Assembly: GCA_965178125.1 (NCBI GenBank)
Contig: OZ237735.1
Coordinates: forward strand, 558,001-622,000
DNA from: Bilabrum cf. latius
Lineage: Eukaryota; Bigyra: Bicosoecida; Bigyra; Bicosoecida
Length of the DNA: 64,000 nt
Direction of reading: 5' to 3'
The notes below the pieces were generated by a model. It was not told where the DNA came from, did not search any database, and saw nothing but the letters and a program-made list of their open reading frames with translations. A program made the position numbers and the translations under genes. Shown in pieces: positions 21,101-34,405 of this stretch. Within the stretch, counting starts at the first letter, position 1; each line of letters starts with the position of its first letter.

Positions 21101-24100
21101 TTGCAAAGCCTCAACGTCTAGACCCTTCTAGTCACGACGCAGTTGTCTAGCCCCGCTCGCACTGCTGGCTTTGCTCTATGCATCGCTGCCTGCTGCGACT
21201 AGCTCACGACTGGGTTTTGTGCCACGGAGAAGAGGCGATGTGAGCATCTGCTGCAGGCGATCTGTTGCCACTGCTGTCGCCACCGCTGCAAGGTCTCGCT
21301 TGTCTTGGTGACCCCTTTCACGCTGTGAGGCATGGAGTGCCCTCCCAACCAGCGACTTGAATCCCTCCACCGAAGCGCGGCGGCGCTTCTTTTTGGCAAG
21401 AAGATTCAGGACTTGGTGGTCTATAGCTTCCTCTGCAGGGTCTTTCTTGCCCCCTTGGTGCTCGTCCTCATCCTCGCCTGCGATCCGTTGCCCAAAGTAG
21501 CTCCTCGTGTTGATCCCAGTGAAGAGGTCTCGAGCATCGGCCAGCTTATCCTGTGCATCTTTCGGCGCCCTGGCTTCTGATTCAACGGGCATGGACAGGT
21601 GACTGGCATCCACTTTGACGAGAAGCTGCTGCCAAGTGAGGAGCTGCTGGCTGGATTCAAGCCGTGCTACCGCGCGCTCAGCTTCCTGCCGAAGCTCTGC
21701 AGCCCAAGCTTCATCTTTGTCAAGCGGAACTGGCGACTTAGAAGCTGCAGTGCTCACACTTGTGGCAGACGTGCTGGACGGCCGCCTCTGCTGGAATGGG
21801 ACCATTGTTGAGGCCCGCCCGCCCTCGCGCGAAGAAGACCCCTCTACGAATGCGAGATCGTCCTCCAGCGCCTGGTGCTCGGATAGCGCGGGTAGCAGCG
21901 AGGTGCGGGTGCCCTTGCCACGACGGAAGGTTCCGACTCGAGTGAGCACTCTTGAGCCGGCTTTGCGGCCAGGCAGGTTTGCTGTGCTGCCTGTCTTCGA
22001 GGTGGTTGACTGCCTGCCATGCCTGGAAACCGCCTTGTTAGCAGCATGAATGATGGATTTCTACAGGTCTGCCGATGGCGGCACCCAGGTTGTCTCCAGC
22101 ATTGCAGCTGCCAGCTTCCAAACAGTCTTTTCGCTCGGCGGGGCAAAGCGTTTGCGAATCGTTCCCTCGAGGACCATGCCCCGCAGCCACTTCCACCTCG
22201 TGGTAGCCCTGGACTGCCGTCCACTCCGTCGGCTGCTTCGTGTGCTGCTGGCACTCATGGGGCGAGATGAAAAACTATGGCCTGACGACCTGGACCGCGA
22301 TCGCAATCGTCTGGGGGGTGGACTCGGTCTGGTAGGTCTCTTGCGAGCTGGAGGAGGGGGGGGCACTTTGTCCCTTGAGCTGACCGCAGGTTCTTCAGTG
22401 GCATCGATAACGGCCTCTGCTGGCCTGGAGCCAGCTTCAGCACTAGTGGCACTCGAGCTGGAGCGGTGTGCCATAGATAGTGGGCTGGATGTCCGACCTG
22501 GAAGCACGAGCTTGCGCAGCTTGATGCTTGAGTCAGGTTCACTGCCAGCGGTATCAGGTGACCTGCTCCTCGTGCGCATTAGCCTAAGCACAGATGCAAG
22601 CCGCTTGCTTGCCTTCTAGAACTTCCCAGCGATAGGACTGTTGCGGGTGCCTGCTTGCTGCCTCGATGCGTGAATTGACAGCTTCGGCGATGGAGTCAGC
22701 GTACCAGCAGGCGACAATGCACCATCAACCTGTCGAAGGGACTTTGGGAGGTGCTTGAGCTTGGCTGGAGGGTTGCCACGACCACCGTCAGGCTCATCTA
22801 TGGCCTCACCTGCAAAAGATCGCGCAGGCGTGTCTTTTGATCCTGGTGCGCTTGACGAGGAAGCCGATGAGCTGTGATCATCACCATCATCATCATCATC
22901 ATCTTGGTGTCGCGCGCGGGTTCCAATCGCTTGTAACTGATTTGATCCTGTCAGTGAAAGCATACTCGCCCGCCCTTCTTCGTTGCCCGACATGGCAAAG
23001 CTACCGGCATCCGAGAGGGACTTGCTTCCGTCGTCTGTGCCCGCATCGTTCATCCTGGCTGCAAGCCCAAGCATTCCGATTTGATTCTTCATCATCCGTC
23101 GCTTCAGTTTGTCGCGCTTGCGGTTCTCCAATGAAGATCGCACGAATTCGTCTACCCACATCTCTTTGATCACGTGCACCACGTCCAGTTTCGGCACAAT
23201 GGCATCTCCGCCCACCGCGGCAACTGCCTGCTCCGCTGTGCCCTGGTCTTGCAGACGAGACTCCTCCAGCAATCGACGAATGTAGCTGCTGATGACACGG
23301 TAGCCCAGGGACTGCTTCTGACTTGAAGATTGCGATGGATACACCAGGGATCGAAGCACAGCGATAGCCTCCGGATCCTCGTTAGCCTCGCTGTAGTCAA
23401 AGTGAAGCCTGCTCGGTGGCGAGTGGAGAGCTGCACTTTCACTGATGATGGGTGCAACTAAACTATTCCTGCGTGTCTTGGATATTCGGCTGCTGCGACT
23501 TTGTCCGGAGACCCTGCTGAACTTGTCTGATTCGTCGTCACGCCCGGATCGCGCAACGGAAGCAGCAGCACCAGCCGTCAGTGAGACTAGATGACCGCGG
23601 TTCGACTCCAGACGTACAGAACCCGGTTTTCTCGAGACAGCAATAGATTGAAGGGGCAATTTCTGTTCAAGCTTGTGTCGCTCAGACAGATGTGGAGAAG
23701 CGTGAGACCGCAGCGCTCGCTGGGCCGCAAGGTCAAGAGCAGCGCTCAGCGACGATCGTCTTGAAGTGCCCGCTGCAGTGGTTCGTTGTTGCCTGGAGGG
23801 AGTAGCTGAGATCGACTTGTTCTCTACTGCGGTATCATCCAAGATGCCTGTGAACTCTACGTCCAACTTGGGTCTAGACGTCGGCGAGTGAGCGATCGAA
23901 GCGCGCCGCACCGGCTGCCCGGCAACAATGCCGCTATCCAACCCTGAGCGAAGACTGGCGCGAGCTGCATTGGCGCGCGCATCGCGTCGCTAACTGCCAG
24001 TGCTGCTTCCAGTTGGCATAGACAAATGGCCAGTGCTAGAATCCGAATCCTCTTGGACGGTGCTTCGAAGCCCAAGTGCCTGGCTGAGCACATCCACTGC

Positions 24101-27100
24101 CTTGGAGCCAGACCTTTGAGAATCGTCTTTTGTATCTGACCCTCTCATCAGAGAAGCATCTTCGTGAACTTCGGCTGCAGCTTCCTCCAGCACTCGCTCG
24201 GCGGCTTCCTCCTCGCTTGAGCCGCGCATTCCGCTGATCCACTCTGGCGGCAATGCCCTAGGCAGCACGTAGTCCTCACTGGGCCAGAACATGCCGTTGC
24301 CGCGCGTGTACACGTGCTTTGTCTCTCCGAAGGCTCGCTTTGCAACACTATCCCGTGTTATGCCGACACTAACTGCGAGACCAATGGATCCAAACCCCTT
24401 GATGTTCACTGGCACCACCCTGTCGTGCTTGCTGACGTGCAGGCCGCTGCCATCAGCGAGGAAGTCCGAAAGGTGAAGCCGCCCCCTACCCATCAGCTCT
24501 TCGTGAACAATCACCGGTACTTGAATCGGTTTGGGCGTAGGGGGCAGCTGTGATAGCCTCTTGCGAGTTTCAAGCATGGCAAATTTCCTGCTAGCCGCGG
24601 CCTTCTTCCCGGTCCGAAGCGGATCCGTTGCGAACCTCTTGCGCGGCGCTCTCGGTGGAAGACCTGGGACAATGTCGGAGTCGCTAGAGTCGGCGTCATT
24701 CTCTTTGGCGTTGAGCTGCACGTGTGACTGCTCCTGATGAAACTTGACCAGGCCGTGGCCGTCTCTTGCCAGCAATCCAACCGGATGCATGCTGTTGGCT
24801 GCCAGCACGACTCGCACGGAGCGCACGCGGACCAAAGTAAACGTGACTGACTGGGTTGCTAGCATGAGCATGAGGGCGTCTGGAATCGCCCCAATTGTGT
24901 GCATGCGGGCTTCGTGAAGCCTGCAAACACCCCGCGTGTACTTGACCCCGTCCCTAAGTGGAAGCACGAGCCGGAATTCGTGGTGTAGCAAGCGATACCG
25001 AAGCTCGTAATGATAGCCCTCAAAGGCTAAACCCTGAGATGCCACTGAATTCTGCTGGTTGCGACTAAACTCCGCCCATTCGTGCTGTGTTTCGACATCA
25101 TCCCCGAAGGGATCACCTGTTTCAGTGCCTCCGATAGAGCTACCCGCTTGAGCATCGGGGTCCATGCCGTGACCCACCAGAGGAGCATCCAGAGATTCGA
25201 TGTGTCGAAAACTGAGCAGTACACGGTATTGCATGCACTTCCAAGGCAGCTCAGCCGTGGGAAGCTTGACAAGAGCGTGCTCCGGCTGCTTTGCGACGTC
25301 CATCTTTGCCAGCATTGCGAGCCTGGTCTGCCACTTCTTTGGTTTCTTGAAGAACTGCAGAGTAGATCGAGCCACCTCCAGTTCCTCGATCATCTTTGCA
25401 TCAAGTCTTGCCATATCCCCGGTCTGTAGCGCGAACTTGACCATGCGCTGGGACTGCTGCCGGGACAGCCGTCGGCCTCTCGGTTCCACCACGGGAGGCA
25501 GCTGCTAGGATGCACCAGAGACAGAAACATCTTTCGCCGGGGCTGCCGAAGATGGGTTGAAGCCGGCAGGAGGCGCGACCGGTACTCGCATGACCTGCTT
25601 AGATTGAGACCGAGATAGCAGTGGGGCGGCGTATCCAGGCGATTTTCTAGTGACTGCAGCAGCCAGCTGCCGGGCTCGGACATGGGTCTGAAGCTCGCTG
25701 AACTGACCTGCCCACGCGTTGCTAGCCTAGCTACGGGCAACAGATGCCTCATCAACGTCAGATCGAGACGAATTTGACTCATCCGAGTCGCTCGTGGCCA
25801 CATCCACATCCCCCGTTATATCTACCATGCCGACATTGCCCAGTGGTGGAGCTCCTCCAGAAACATTGCCTTGAGCAGGCTACCCACTTTTGCGGAATGA
25901 TTTCGAACCTTTCCGAAGGGCGCCTTGATTCTTCTTGGAACCGCCGCTTGTTTCAGTAGGTAGCAAACTGCCTAGAGAGCTTCCTTCGCGCACTGCAAGC
26001 ATGCCTGCCAATGGACCCTCCTAGTCATCAGCGGCGTCAGCTGGGTCCACATCGTCCAACATCGTGAATCGAGCTGGCACCATCGGGCCAGACAAGCCAC
26101 TTTCGGTGCTAGTGTGGGCTTGCACGCTCGCCAAGCCCAGCTTGAGTTTCCCAGACCCCGAGGAGGTGCCCTGCGATTTCTCGACCTGGCGAAGGACCTG
26201 TGAGTCTGACTCCAGAGCAGCCACAGTTGCGTGATGGCCCTTGGACTGGGACGCTCCCGTGCTGTCTACTTCTGTCGGTGCACACATGACACTAGCGAGC
26301 TACTCCTGAGCTTCACTCAATCCTCGAAGCGCTTCAAATACCTCGTAGCAGAGGCGGCAGACTCGCCTTGGCTGGTACATGGCTGACCCCTGATTCTCAA
26401 CCTTACCAGATAGAGAGACCACGTGCCTGTAGAAAGACAGGTCTACGCCTAGCTGTACCAGGCGGTTGTACGTTTGCATCATCATTTGAAGCGTCAGAGA
26501 GTACCCATCTGCTTTCTGAGGTCCCAGTCGAATCAGCTCGTCCAGAGTCAGGCCTTTCCCAGCGATGCGCTTTTGGTGCTTGCCTACATGTGCCATTCCA
26601 ATGTCACCTCCATCCGCTGTGCGATCCACTCCGTCTGATACAGTGAGGGACGCAGACCGCGACAGAGGTGACGGCTAGTCGTTGCTATCTCTTGCGACAG
26701 CGCCAGTTGGTGTCATGTCAAGCTCGATCGAACGCCTCGCGCTTGCCTCTGCTCTACCCGTCTGCAGCCTGTACTCTTCGTCGTCGCGACTGTAGTTGAT
26801 CTAGTGCTCGTCTGGGCGGGAGGCCATCTTGCCGATAGCATCTGCTGCGCGAGGCATGAATGACTTGCCGACCATCTGTCGACGTGCCTGTGCGTGCAGT
26901 TGCGATGGGGAAGCCAAGTGAGGTGACACTGCCATCGAACCTGCCAACGGAGAGCGCCTGTTGCTGGAGTCGGTCGAACGACGCGTCGGTGGTGCGCTCT
27001 CTAACTCGCCTGGGTCTCGCGCCGTAAACACCTGCAAGTTAGCTCTGGTTCGGATACCCGGCCGGCTGAATCGGTCGGCAGCTGATGCGCTCCGGCCTCG

Positions 27101-30100
27101 AGTTTGCAGACCAGTAGGACTATCCTGATCTGAGACCTCCGTTCCATTCGAGTCAGCGGCTGAACTAGCCCGTTGTCGGGGCTTCCCGACTTGATACCTC
27201 TTCCGTGTGGCAAGCCGAATGGTGGCTTGTCCCACTGACCCCTTCCTTGTGATAGTGCTCTCGTGCATTTTTGCCAACCTGCCATGCTGTCCGGTCTGCA
27301 GAAGGTCGGTGTCCATCATTGCATCCAGCATGTCCGCATCGTCACGAGCGTTCGTCGAAGCCGTCTGTCTATGGACAGGCTCGAGTCCGGTGCTAACCGT
27401 GGCTGCAGATAGGTCATGATGCTTTTGGTGGACGATCCTGCCCGGCGCAGCAGTGGCATCAGAGATAAATCTGCGCGCCGTGTAGGAGTGGGAATCCTCC
27501 ATGGTGCGCTCTTCATTTGTTGGCGAATGCTGAGTTGCGGAGTAGATGGTTGCTGCCACAGAATCCCTCGGCTCTCCACTGGGCGAGATGTTTGCCTGCG
27601 AGGCATGCCTGCTCATGAGACCAGTGCGCACTCGACCCTACCAAAACTCGTGCTGATCCTTGGACTTGCTTCGTTTGAGATTGCGCAGCTGCTCCTAGGC
27701 ATCCTCTTTGAGCGTGTCATCTGCATCGCGGAGCTTCTGCTGCAATTTGATCAGCATTTTGGTGGAGTGATCGGACGCCTGGGCATTGGGTGAGGCCAAC
27801 CCCAGCAACGAAAACTTCAGACTGTCATCTTTCGGGCGTGCATCCTGCATTGTGTTCAGCCTTGCATGCTCTCGGAGGCGCTCTCGCACAGTGCCTCGCT
27901 TCGTTCGCAGCCGCTATGAAGCGTGTCCTTGTGGCATGATGCTCGTAGGCTTGGCTCTGACCATTGTTCCCTTGGCTTGAGCCCCGCTGCCGGCAGCCTC
28001 CTCCTCCCTGACCGAAGTTTCGCCGACCTGCCCTGTGGCACGAGCTTCGGCAATAGTTGTCTGCAGCTTCCGCAGCAGCTATGCCTCTTCTTCCGTAGCA
28101 GCGTCTTCCGGGTCAAACAAGGCCACTCTCTCGCCGGGGTGGAACCTCAGCCGGCAGAACTGACAGATGCTACCCTGCATGGCACGCTTGCGCACGGACG
28201 CCGACACCTGCCCAGGAGCTCCTGCAGGCGGCTTGAAGTGTGATAAATGCGCGTTGGAGGCGCTCAGATCCAAAGGATCGCCCCCAGCTTGCTGCTGCTT
28301 TGAGCCCATGGTGGCGACATTCCGGGCTGCCATCGTTGCCTAGCAGCTCCTGTAGCTGTCATGTTCGAGCCTAAAGTCTCTTATTCCGACCATCCACCAC
28401 CTACCGTCATCAGCATGCACAAAATCAGCAACGATAGTGTCAAAAGACCACGGCAGACCCATCTTGCTCCCCAGGGTGCGCTCGATGAAGGCAGCGAGGC
28501 GCACCACCTGGGCCACAGGAACGGCGATGGCAGCACCAGTAACTTTGCTTGCATTGTAATCAATATCCGCGAGAGATTCCACTACAGAGCTGGCATTCAT
28601 TCCTTCTTGCTGGTGCGCGGAGGTCTCAGCTGGGTGCTCAAATCGGGCTCTCGTCCGCGGCGCTGCGGAGGCGGGCCTGCTGCTGCTCCCGGTCTTGCTG
28701 AACAATTCGCCAAATCTGCTTTGAGACTGCCTTCCGGTTGGAGATGCCTGAGTGCTTCGCTGTATTGCTAGCTGAGTGGCAAGTTCTGCCGTGTCCACGT
28801 TTATGATGCTGCCTCGACGACCAGACATGGCGCCAATCGCCCGCTGCTTCGTTCGAATCGGACGCAGCCGTGGAGGGCGTCGAGACTTTGTCCCAGGCCC
28901 CCGGCCAGGACTGCCGAGCAAGCCCCGTTTCAACGGAGACGTCGACCTCCCAACTCTGGGAGATTTGATCCTCTTGGCTCCAGCGGCCCCATCTTCCCTC
29001 GGCGTCCTGGGCGACCCAAGCCTGGGCGTGCCTCCTAGCACCTGATCCGCCCCAGGGGGAGTGTCGTCAAGCTCGGATACATCAGACAGAACGCTTGCAC
29101 GACGGCCACCACCATACCCAGTCAGTCCACCACGTGTCCCATGGTCCCAAGAAAGGCTGCCATTGACCTCCTGCCGGCCCCCCGCGATTCGCGCCGATCG
29201 ATCACGTGGTTTGGCTGACTGTGGCCTCACCGCGACCTTAGCCTTCTTGCCGCTAGGAGGCCGTTTATTGCGCGTGGACGAACTCCGTGGCAACGCCGAG
29301 CCAGGGCGCTTGCGACGGCCATTTGTCCCACTCAGGGTCGGCAGGCTCTTCATGCTGGCCAGCCTTTTGAGAGCACTGCCTGGCGTCTCAACGGGCGGGC
29401 CGAACGGGTCGATCGCCCCGAATGAGTTCCGCTCAACTCTCGCAACGCCTGCAGAAGCCGGGCGTGCCTGTCCAGTGCTGTCCTGCTCCGTACTGTTGAC
29501 ACTTGCAGACAGCTATGAATTGCTCTTTGTCGAACCAGCCGCAGGTATCGCTCTTCCAGCCGGTGGGGCAGATGGCGGGCGGCGCCTGCTCGAACTGGTG
29601 GAGGCAGACTTTGGCCTGCTTCGCTTGCCGGGCGCATTCGCCGTAGATGGTCGGCTCCCGCGTGTCATCTGACCGTCGTAAGTACACAAGCCGCGCAATA
29701 CCCAAGCAAATGACGCCCCACCTTTCTTCCACACCACTCTGTACGTCGTTGGGGCGGGGCCCCTCGCCTTGACAAAAGCCTGCACGACGCATTTGGTAGC
29801 CGTTCGCATTTCGTGGGAGCGCGTGAGGAACGTCTCCGCGGACCATACTTGCGGCGTGCAGCGACTAACAGTGGCCTCTGACTACGCCTTCAAGATTGCT
29901 AGGGGCAGCCTCGGCATCTTGATCCCACCCACGGCAAGTTTGAGTGCGCGATGCAGGTTGCGCCTCAGCTGAGATGGCGTGACGTGGACTTCGGCAAAGG
30001 GCCACCCCTTGCTGTTAAGAGTAAGAGAGGAGTGCCCAGGCGCGGCCAAGCTGAGTTCCCTGTGGTTTGAAACCGCCTGGACCACTCCAGGGTTCACGCG

Positions 30101-31057
30101 AACCAGGGCAACGAAGTGTGGTGGCAGCCCGGTACCAGCTGGTCTAGTGCTTTGAATGCCCTGCAGCAGCCCCATCGGTTGCTGACCCCCTCCCTCCCCC
30201 CGTCCTCTTCTTCCCCGTCGCAGCGCTATTGCGCTCTGCGGTCGCTGTTTGGCTGGCGAATCGAACTGGACGTGGTGCACGCCGCTGCCACCGGTAGCAC
30301 CATACCGAGCGGACATGGCCCCTGCACCGCTCGGGACTTGGGTGCGCTGAGTGACGCCGAGTAGCATCGCTTTGGTGATGCCGGAGCCGCGCTGTCGCGT
30401 GGACGGTGGATCTGGGACGCCTACGTTGCGTACTTGAGCCGCAAGCGCCGCTGTACCGCCCCCGGCTCCGGAGCCCACTGGCATGCTGAGTGCCCCAGCC
30501 CCAGTGCCCCCAGTGGCTGCATCGCTGCCACTGGCATCCATGCCCTCACCGCCGCCCGAAGCACTCCCGCCCCTACCAGCGCGCATGGCAGGAAGAAGCA
30601 AAGGAGGCCCCGACGAAAAGCTGTACAATGGAAGCGAATGCCTGAGGAGCCACAGCCGCCAGTCGGAGAGCCAAGGCCGGCGTGCTGACGAATCGCCGTG
30701 TCCGGCCTGTGCGCCAGATAGCTGGCTCGATCGGGTCAAACCTATCAATTGCGGACGATCCACCACGCAAGATGAGCTTGTTGCATACACTGACGAAGAA
30801 CCTGGCAGCTTCACGCCCCTCAAAGAGCTGCCATCGCTGTCATCACTATCGCCGCCGTCTGAGCCTGCAATTGATGCTTGACGGATTCCCCGCGCAGATC
30901 CCGGCCGTTTGATCCGACTGGATTGAATGCTGGTAGTAGATGAACTAGATGCCGATGATCCAGCCTCCATCTGCTCGATTCTCATCAATTCCGTGTCTTT
31001 CGCAGCCAACGAGACCGTCTCTGGCGCATCCAGGGAGTGCTCGTCCGTAGTCATCGC
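18200..31057 (-). CDS. giant intronless protein (4,286 codons) with EF-hand and RPxSA motifs, at least 25 UAG codons
   Basis: One minus-strand frame stays open for 12.86 kb, to a TGA at 18200, if UAG is sense. I checked the stops that break it: all are UAG (among them 29882, 29513, 28340, 28079, 27914, 27695, 26801, 26675, 26300, 26021, 25880, 25727, 25505, 23990, 22616, 22061, 21176, 21128, 20795, 20261, 20027, 19388 and 18515), with no UAA or UGA. The start is uncertain; the first good ATG is 31057. An EF-hand loop, DPDGTGWVDTAE, lies near 20330-20370 with a second EF-like helix pair just after it. Two short Cys-pair motifs, CQFCRLRF and VCRLCYEVFE, occur near 28150 and 26350. A folded-looking block spans about 24200-25400. 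The rest is Ser/Arg/Gly-rich and carries many RPxSA-type motifs (RPQSA, RPGSA, RPASA). Such motifs suggest a cytoskeletal or flagellar scaffold; this is inference only. Confidence 0.8.
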
Positions 31058-31618
31058 ATGGATATCGCCAGCCGAAGACAGGCAGACAGTCGGTGGAAAC
31101 CGCACTCCAGATAGCCCAAATGCTACAGAAGAACCTGACTTAATCTAGCAATTTCGCGCTAGCCAGTGCAACGCATGAACACCAGGTTGGAAAGGCAAGC
31201 CTTCATAGTAGTCGTTCTGCGTCGACAGGAGAAGCAGTATCAATAATATAAGCGTACGATAAGATTTATTTCCGACTCAGTGGTGTAGACTTCGTTGGAC
31301 GCTGTCTCACCCTGTCACTAATCCCACAAGTGCTGGCGTTCCTGATCCGTTGCTGCCTCATCCTCTTGTGGAAGAGTTGCCTAGCCTCATCCTCGATACC
31401 ATGAGATACGTCTTCCAATGAATCAGACTGCTCTGGAGCTCCAGAGGCCATTGCTCTTGGCAAAAATAGCGATGAAAAAGGCCTCACCAACGGACTAGAC
31501 ACCACTTTTAATCTTCATCTTGTGTCGCTGCAGCATATTGGTGGATGGATGGTTGGTGGTCGCAAGGCGCACTAAATCTTCTCGCAGCATGACACGAAGT
31601 ACGAAAGCATCTGGCCTA
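31058..31618. other. intergenic region between two minus-strand genes
   Basis: 561 bp between the TBC gene stop (31619) and the giant gene start. A frame on the minus strand (31475-31266) reads MASGAPEQSDSLEDVSHG and ends on TAA; it could be a small gene or an upstream exon, but I cannot join it to anything. The giant gene's frame continues upstream of 31057 without a stop to about 31150, so its true start or a 5' splice junction may lie here. Confidence 0.35.
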
Positions 31619-33885
31619 TCACAGTGTGCTATCGCCGATAGGTCGATGCTAGGACCCATCGCTTGCAGCATCACCCGACTCGGTCGGCCTATCAGATGCA
31701 GCAACCAAACGGCTCTTGCCCCGAGGCTGCAGCTCGTCAGCTATTCTAAGTGCACCTGGCGAACCGCTTGCAGCAGACTATGCAGCTGACTATCCAGCAG
31801 CCAGCGGGCTCGCTGGGTGACCAGGGGCCGCTACAAGCCTCCTGTTGTGGGCGGGCGACCGGGGCTCCTAGTGGCGTGCTCGCATGCCTCCCCGAGCACT
31901 TGCTTTGTGCTCGTCCCCGGCCCGACCGGCAGACCCTGGGCCCTTAATCTACGCAGGACTCCGCGAACCCATCGAGCTCGATGTGACGAGTGGCACCGGC
32001 TCGCTAGGCTGTGTCGCGCTTGACACGGCTCCGCCGAGTGCGCTTGCCATCCCGCTCAGCCAGCTCCCTGCCGCTGAAGCCATGCTGGAGCCGACAGTCA
32101 CTGCAGTCGCAAGCGCACTCCCCTGGTCCTCCCCGGCGGGCGCGGGCCTCCTGTGCCCGCTTCTGCCCCTGCCTCGGCCGCTACCTCCACCCCTGCCCCG
32201 GCCCCTGCCTCCGCCAGGAACCCCTGCACCTGAATGCCCTGCACCTGAATGCCCCAGTGGAGACGGCCTTTGTGGCGCCGCTCCGGCTAGCGATCGGGCG
32301 GCGGTCGACTTGCCGCCTTCACCTGCAGCCCCGCCTGCAGCGGGGGCAGCGTGGTGCTTCCCGCTGCCGTATCGCCTTGGACCCGATAGCAGTCCGGGGG
32401 AGGAGGGCTGCGGCACTGCGCCTTCCTCGCTCGCCCGGATCTTCTCCGCGTGGTTGATGACGTCCTCCACGTCACTGGGGGGCTCGTCTTGCAGCATGCG
32501 AAGGCAGCCAGCGAAGTCTTGCTTCGTGAGCTTTCGCCGCTGGGCAAGCAGCATGCCGACTGCGAGGCGGAGGAGGTGCCTGTGCCTGTCGGAGGACGCA
32601 AACAGGTCGTCCCAGAGCCGGAGGGTGTCTGCCATGTGAAACTCTCTCGAGAGCAAAGTCGTGAACCAGCGGATGCCGTAGAAACGGGGGTCGATGCCCA
32701 TCGACTTGAGGTGGGCGTCCAGCCGAGCATCGGTTTCGGATAGCAAGGTCTGAAACTCGCGCAATGTCCCGCCCAATCCCTGCGATATCTTGATGAATTA
32801 CAATCAGCAAGCCGCGAAATGAATGCTGCATTACACACGTGATGTGTCCGAGGCACGCGCAAAAGGCATATCTCAGAAAGTGCAAAGGCCGCGGGCTGTG
32901 TGTGAATGGGGCCACAGTCAATCTGTCGCCACACACAAGGTCACACTGTAGGTATCGCGCAGTAGTGCTCAGTGCTCACCCCTTCCGACTCGTCCAGCGA
33001 TTCCACGAAGCAGTCTCTCAAATCGCCCATCAAAGTTGTGAGCAGGAAGAAGGCCTGCGCCTCCGCCCGCAGGTAGGTGACCCCGTGCTCCGATGCGCAT
33101 GCGAACAGCAGCGGGGCGAGCAGCTCGTTCATTCCTTGCACATAGTGCACCCCGGGGTTGAGCCGGGCGAACAAAAACAGCACGCGGGTCATGCTGCGCT
33201 GCGTGGCCTTGCGCTGGAAAAACGCAAGCTCTGGATTCGTGCGAGCTACATCTTTGAGGATGTCTGACAGTAGCTTGTGCTCCTTGGAGGCAGGCGCCGC
33301 GGCGGCCTTGGCTTTCGGGGCTGCAGCAGCCTGGGGGCCGCTGTCGCTGGGTTTGGGAGGGGCTGGTGCCAACGGGTCCTTGCTAGCCTCCTTTCTGACA
33401 AGAACCTGGGGCTGTGCCGATGAGGTGTCCTATGTGCTATCAGGTTCGGGCTGCTTGTCTTCGGAAGAGCCTGCCGACGAAGGCTCGGCCTGTTTCGCCT
33501 CTGTTTCGGCTCCCGAGGGAGCAGCGCTCGAGGCAGCTGGCGTTGATTCATCGCCTCCGCCCACCGCAGATAATTTTGCAGCTTCTTCTGCCACGGCTGC
33601 TGCGAGTGGCCCTGCCGTGTGCATGCCTGCTGCCCCCGAATCGTCCTAGTTCGCTGCAATTGAACCAAGCCCAGATACCGACCCAACCACTTCTTTCAGT
33701 GGATTACCGAGCTCAAAACCTTCTCCAAAGTCTGTAAGAAACTACAGGTAGTGCTATTCTCTCTCATTATGAGATGCAGCCCATGCGCTTGGATTCACCG
33801 AGTCCACACCCAGTAGGACGCGCCAGGCCTGGCCGTGGTGGGTCGGGTTCAGGCCTGAGGCAGAAACAGCGCGAAGATCTGCCAT
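31619..33885 (-). CDS. TBC-domain Rab GTPase-activating protein (TBC1D13-like), UAG-containing
   Basis: RabGAP that accelerates GTP hydrolysis on a Rab GTPase of membrane traffic. Exon 1 is 33885-32980, exon 2 is 32779-31619 (TGA), with a GTGAGC...CGCAG intron in phase 0. Near the N-terminus GQAWRVLLGVDSVNP is the first TBC motif. It is followed by two UAGs in ERE-x-HYL-x-FLTDFGEG; in TBC1D13 relatives the second position is the Gln of YxQFL. The catalytic arginine finger motif ILKDVART (I-x-x-D-x-x-R) and glutamine finger YVQGMNE are both intact. FYGIRWFTTLLSREF and LWDDLFASSD follow, then SDVEDVINHAEKI, as in TBC1D13. A Ser/Ala-rich insert splits the N-terminal half, and an RGR-rich disordered tail with more UAGs ends the protein. 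Confidence 0.88.
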
Positions 33886-34405
33886 CCTGACAGTTTTCAC
33901 TTGCAGAACATCTGGCAAATGCTTTGCCATTGGTCCCGAAACGGTGTGAAGACGCGAAGTCGCTCGCGTATTGGCACGCTACTTTGCACGAACTGCAACT
34001 ACCGTCTTGAATGTCCACATGCTGTACAGAACTCGAGCATGGGCAGCACTTTATTGCAACGGTCAGAATGTTACATGCCGGGACGCGGAGACCTTTCTTT
34101 TAGCGGCAATACGCTTGATTCAAGACGATTTGGCACCGATCACTGACGCAACCTCCGCCCGTGCAGTATAATATGCAGTATTTGCTGAATACTACTGCTT
34201 CTTGCACCTGAAATTTGCTGCACTCTTGATTATGGCCGGGATCCAGCTGATCGGTGGGCCATTCCGAGTCTGGCTCTCTCCGACGAAACAGTCAAACGTG
34301 ACACACCAAAACGATACGACACAAAGGCATGGCAGGTGCCGCGGATGTTAGATTAGTTTGTTTCCAATTGTGCACCCACCCAACCGCCATACCAGTGGCA
34401 AAGCG
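33886..34405. other. divergent intergenic region
   Basis: 520 bp between the TBC gene (minus) and the LRR gene (plus). The LRR frame is open upstream of the chosen ATG to about 34325, so a 5' exon or an earlier start could sit at its right edge. No RNA gene or repeat is visible. Confidence 0.35.
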
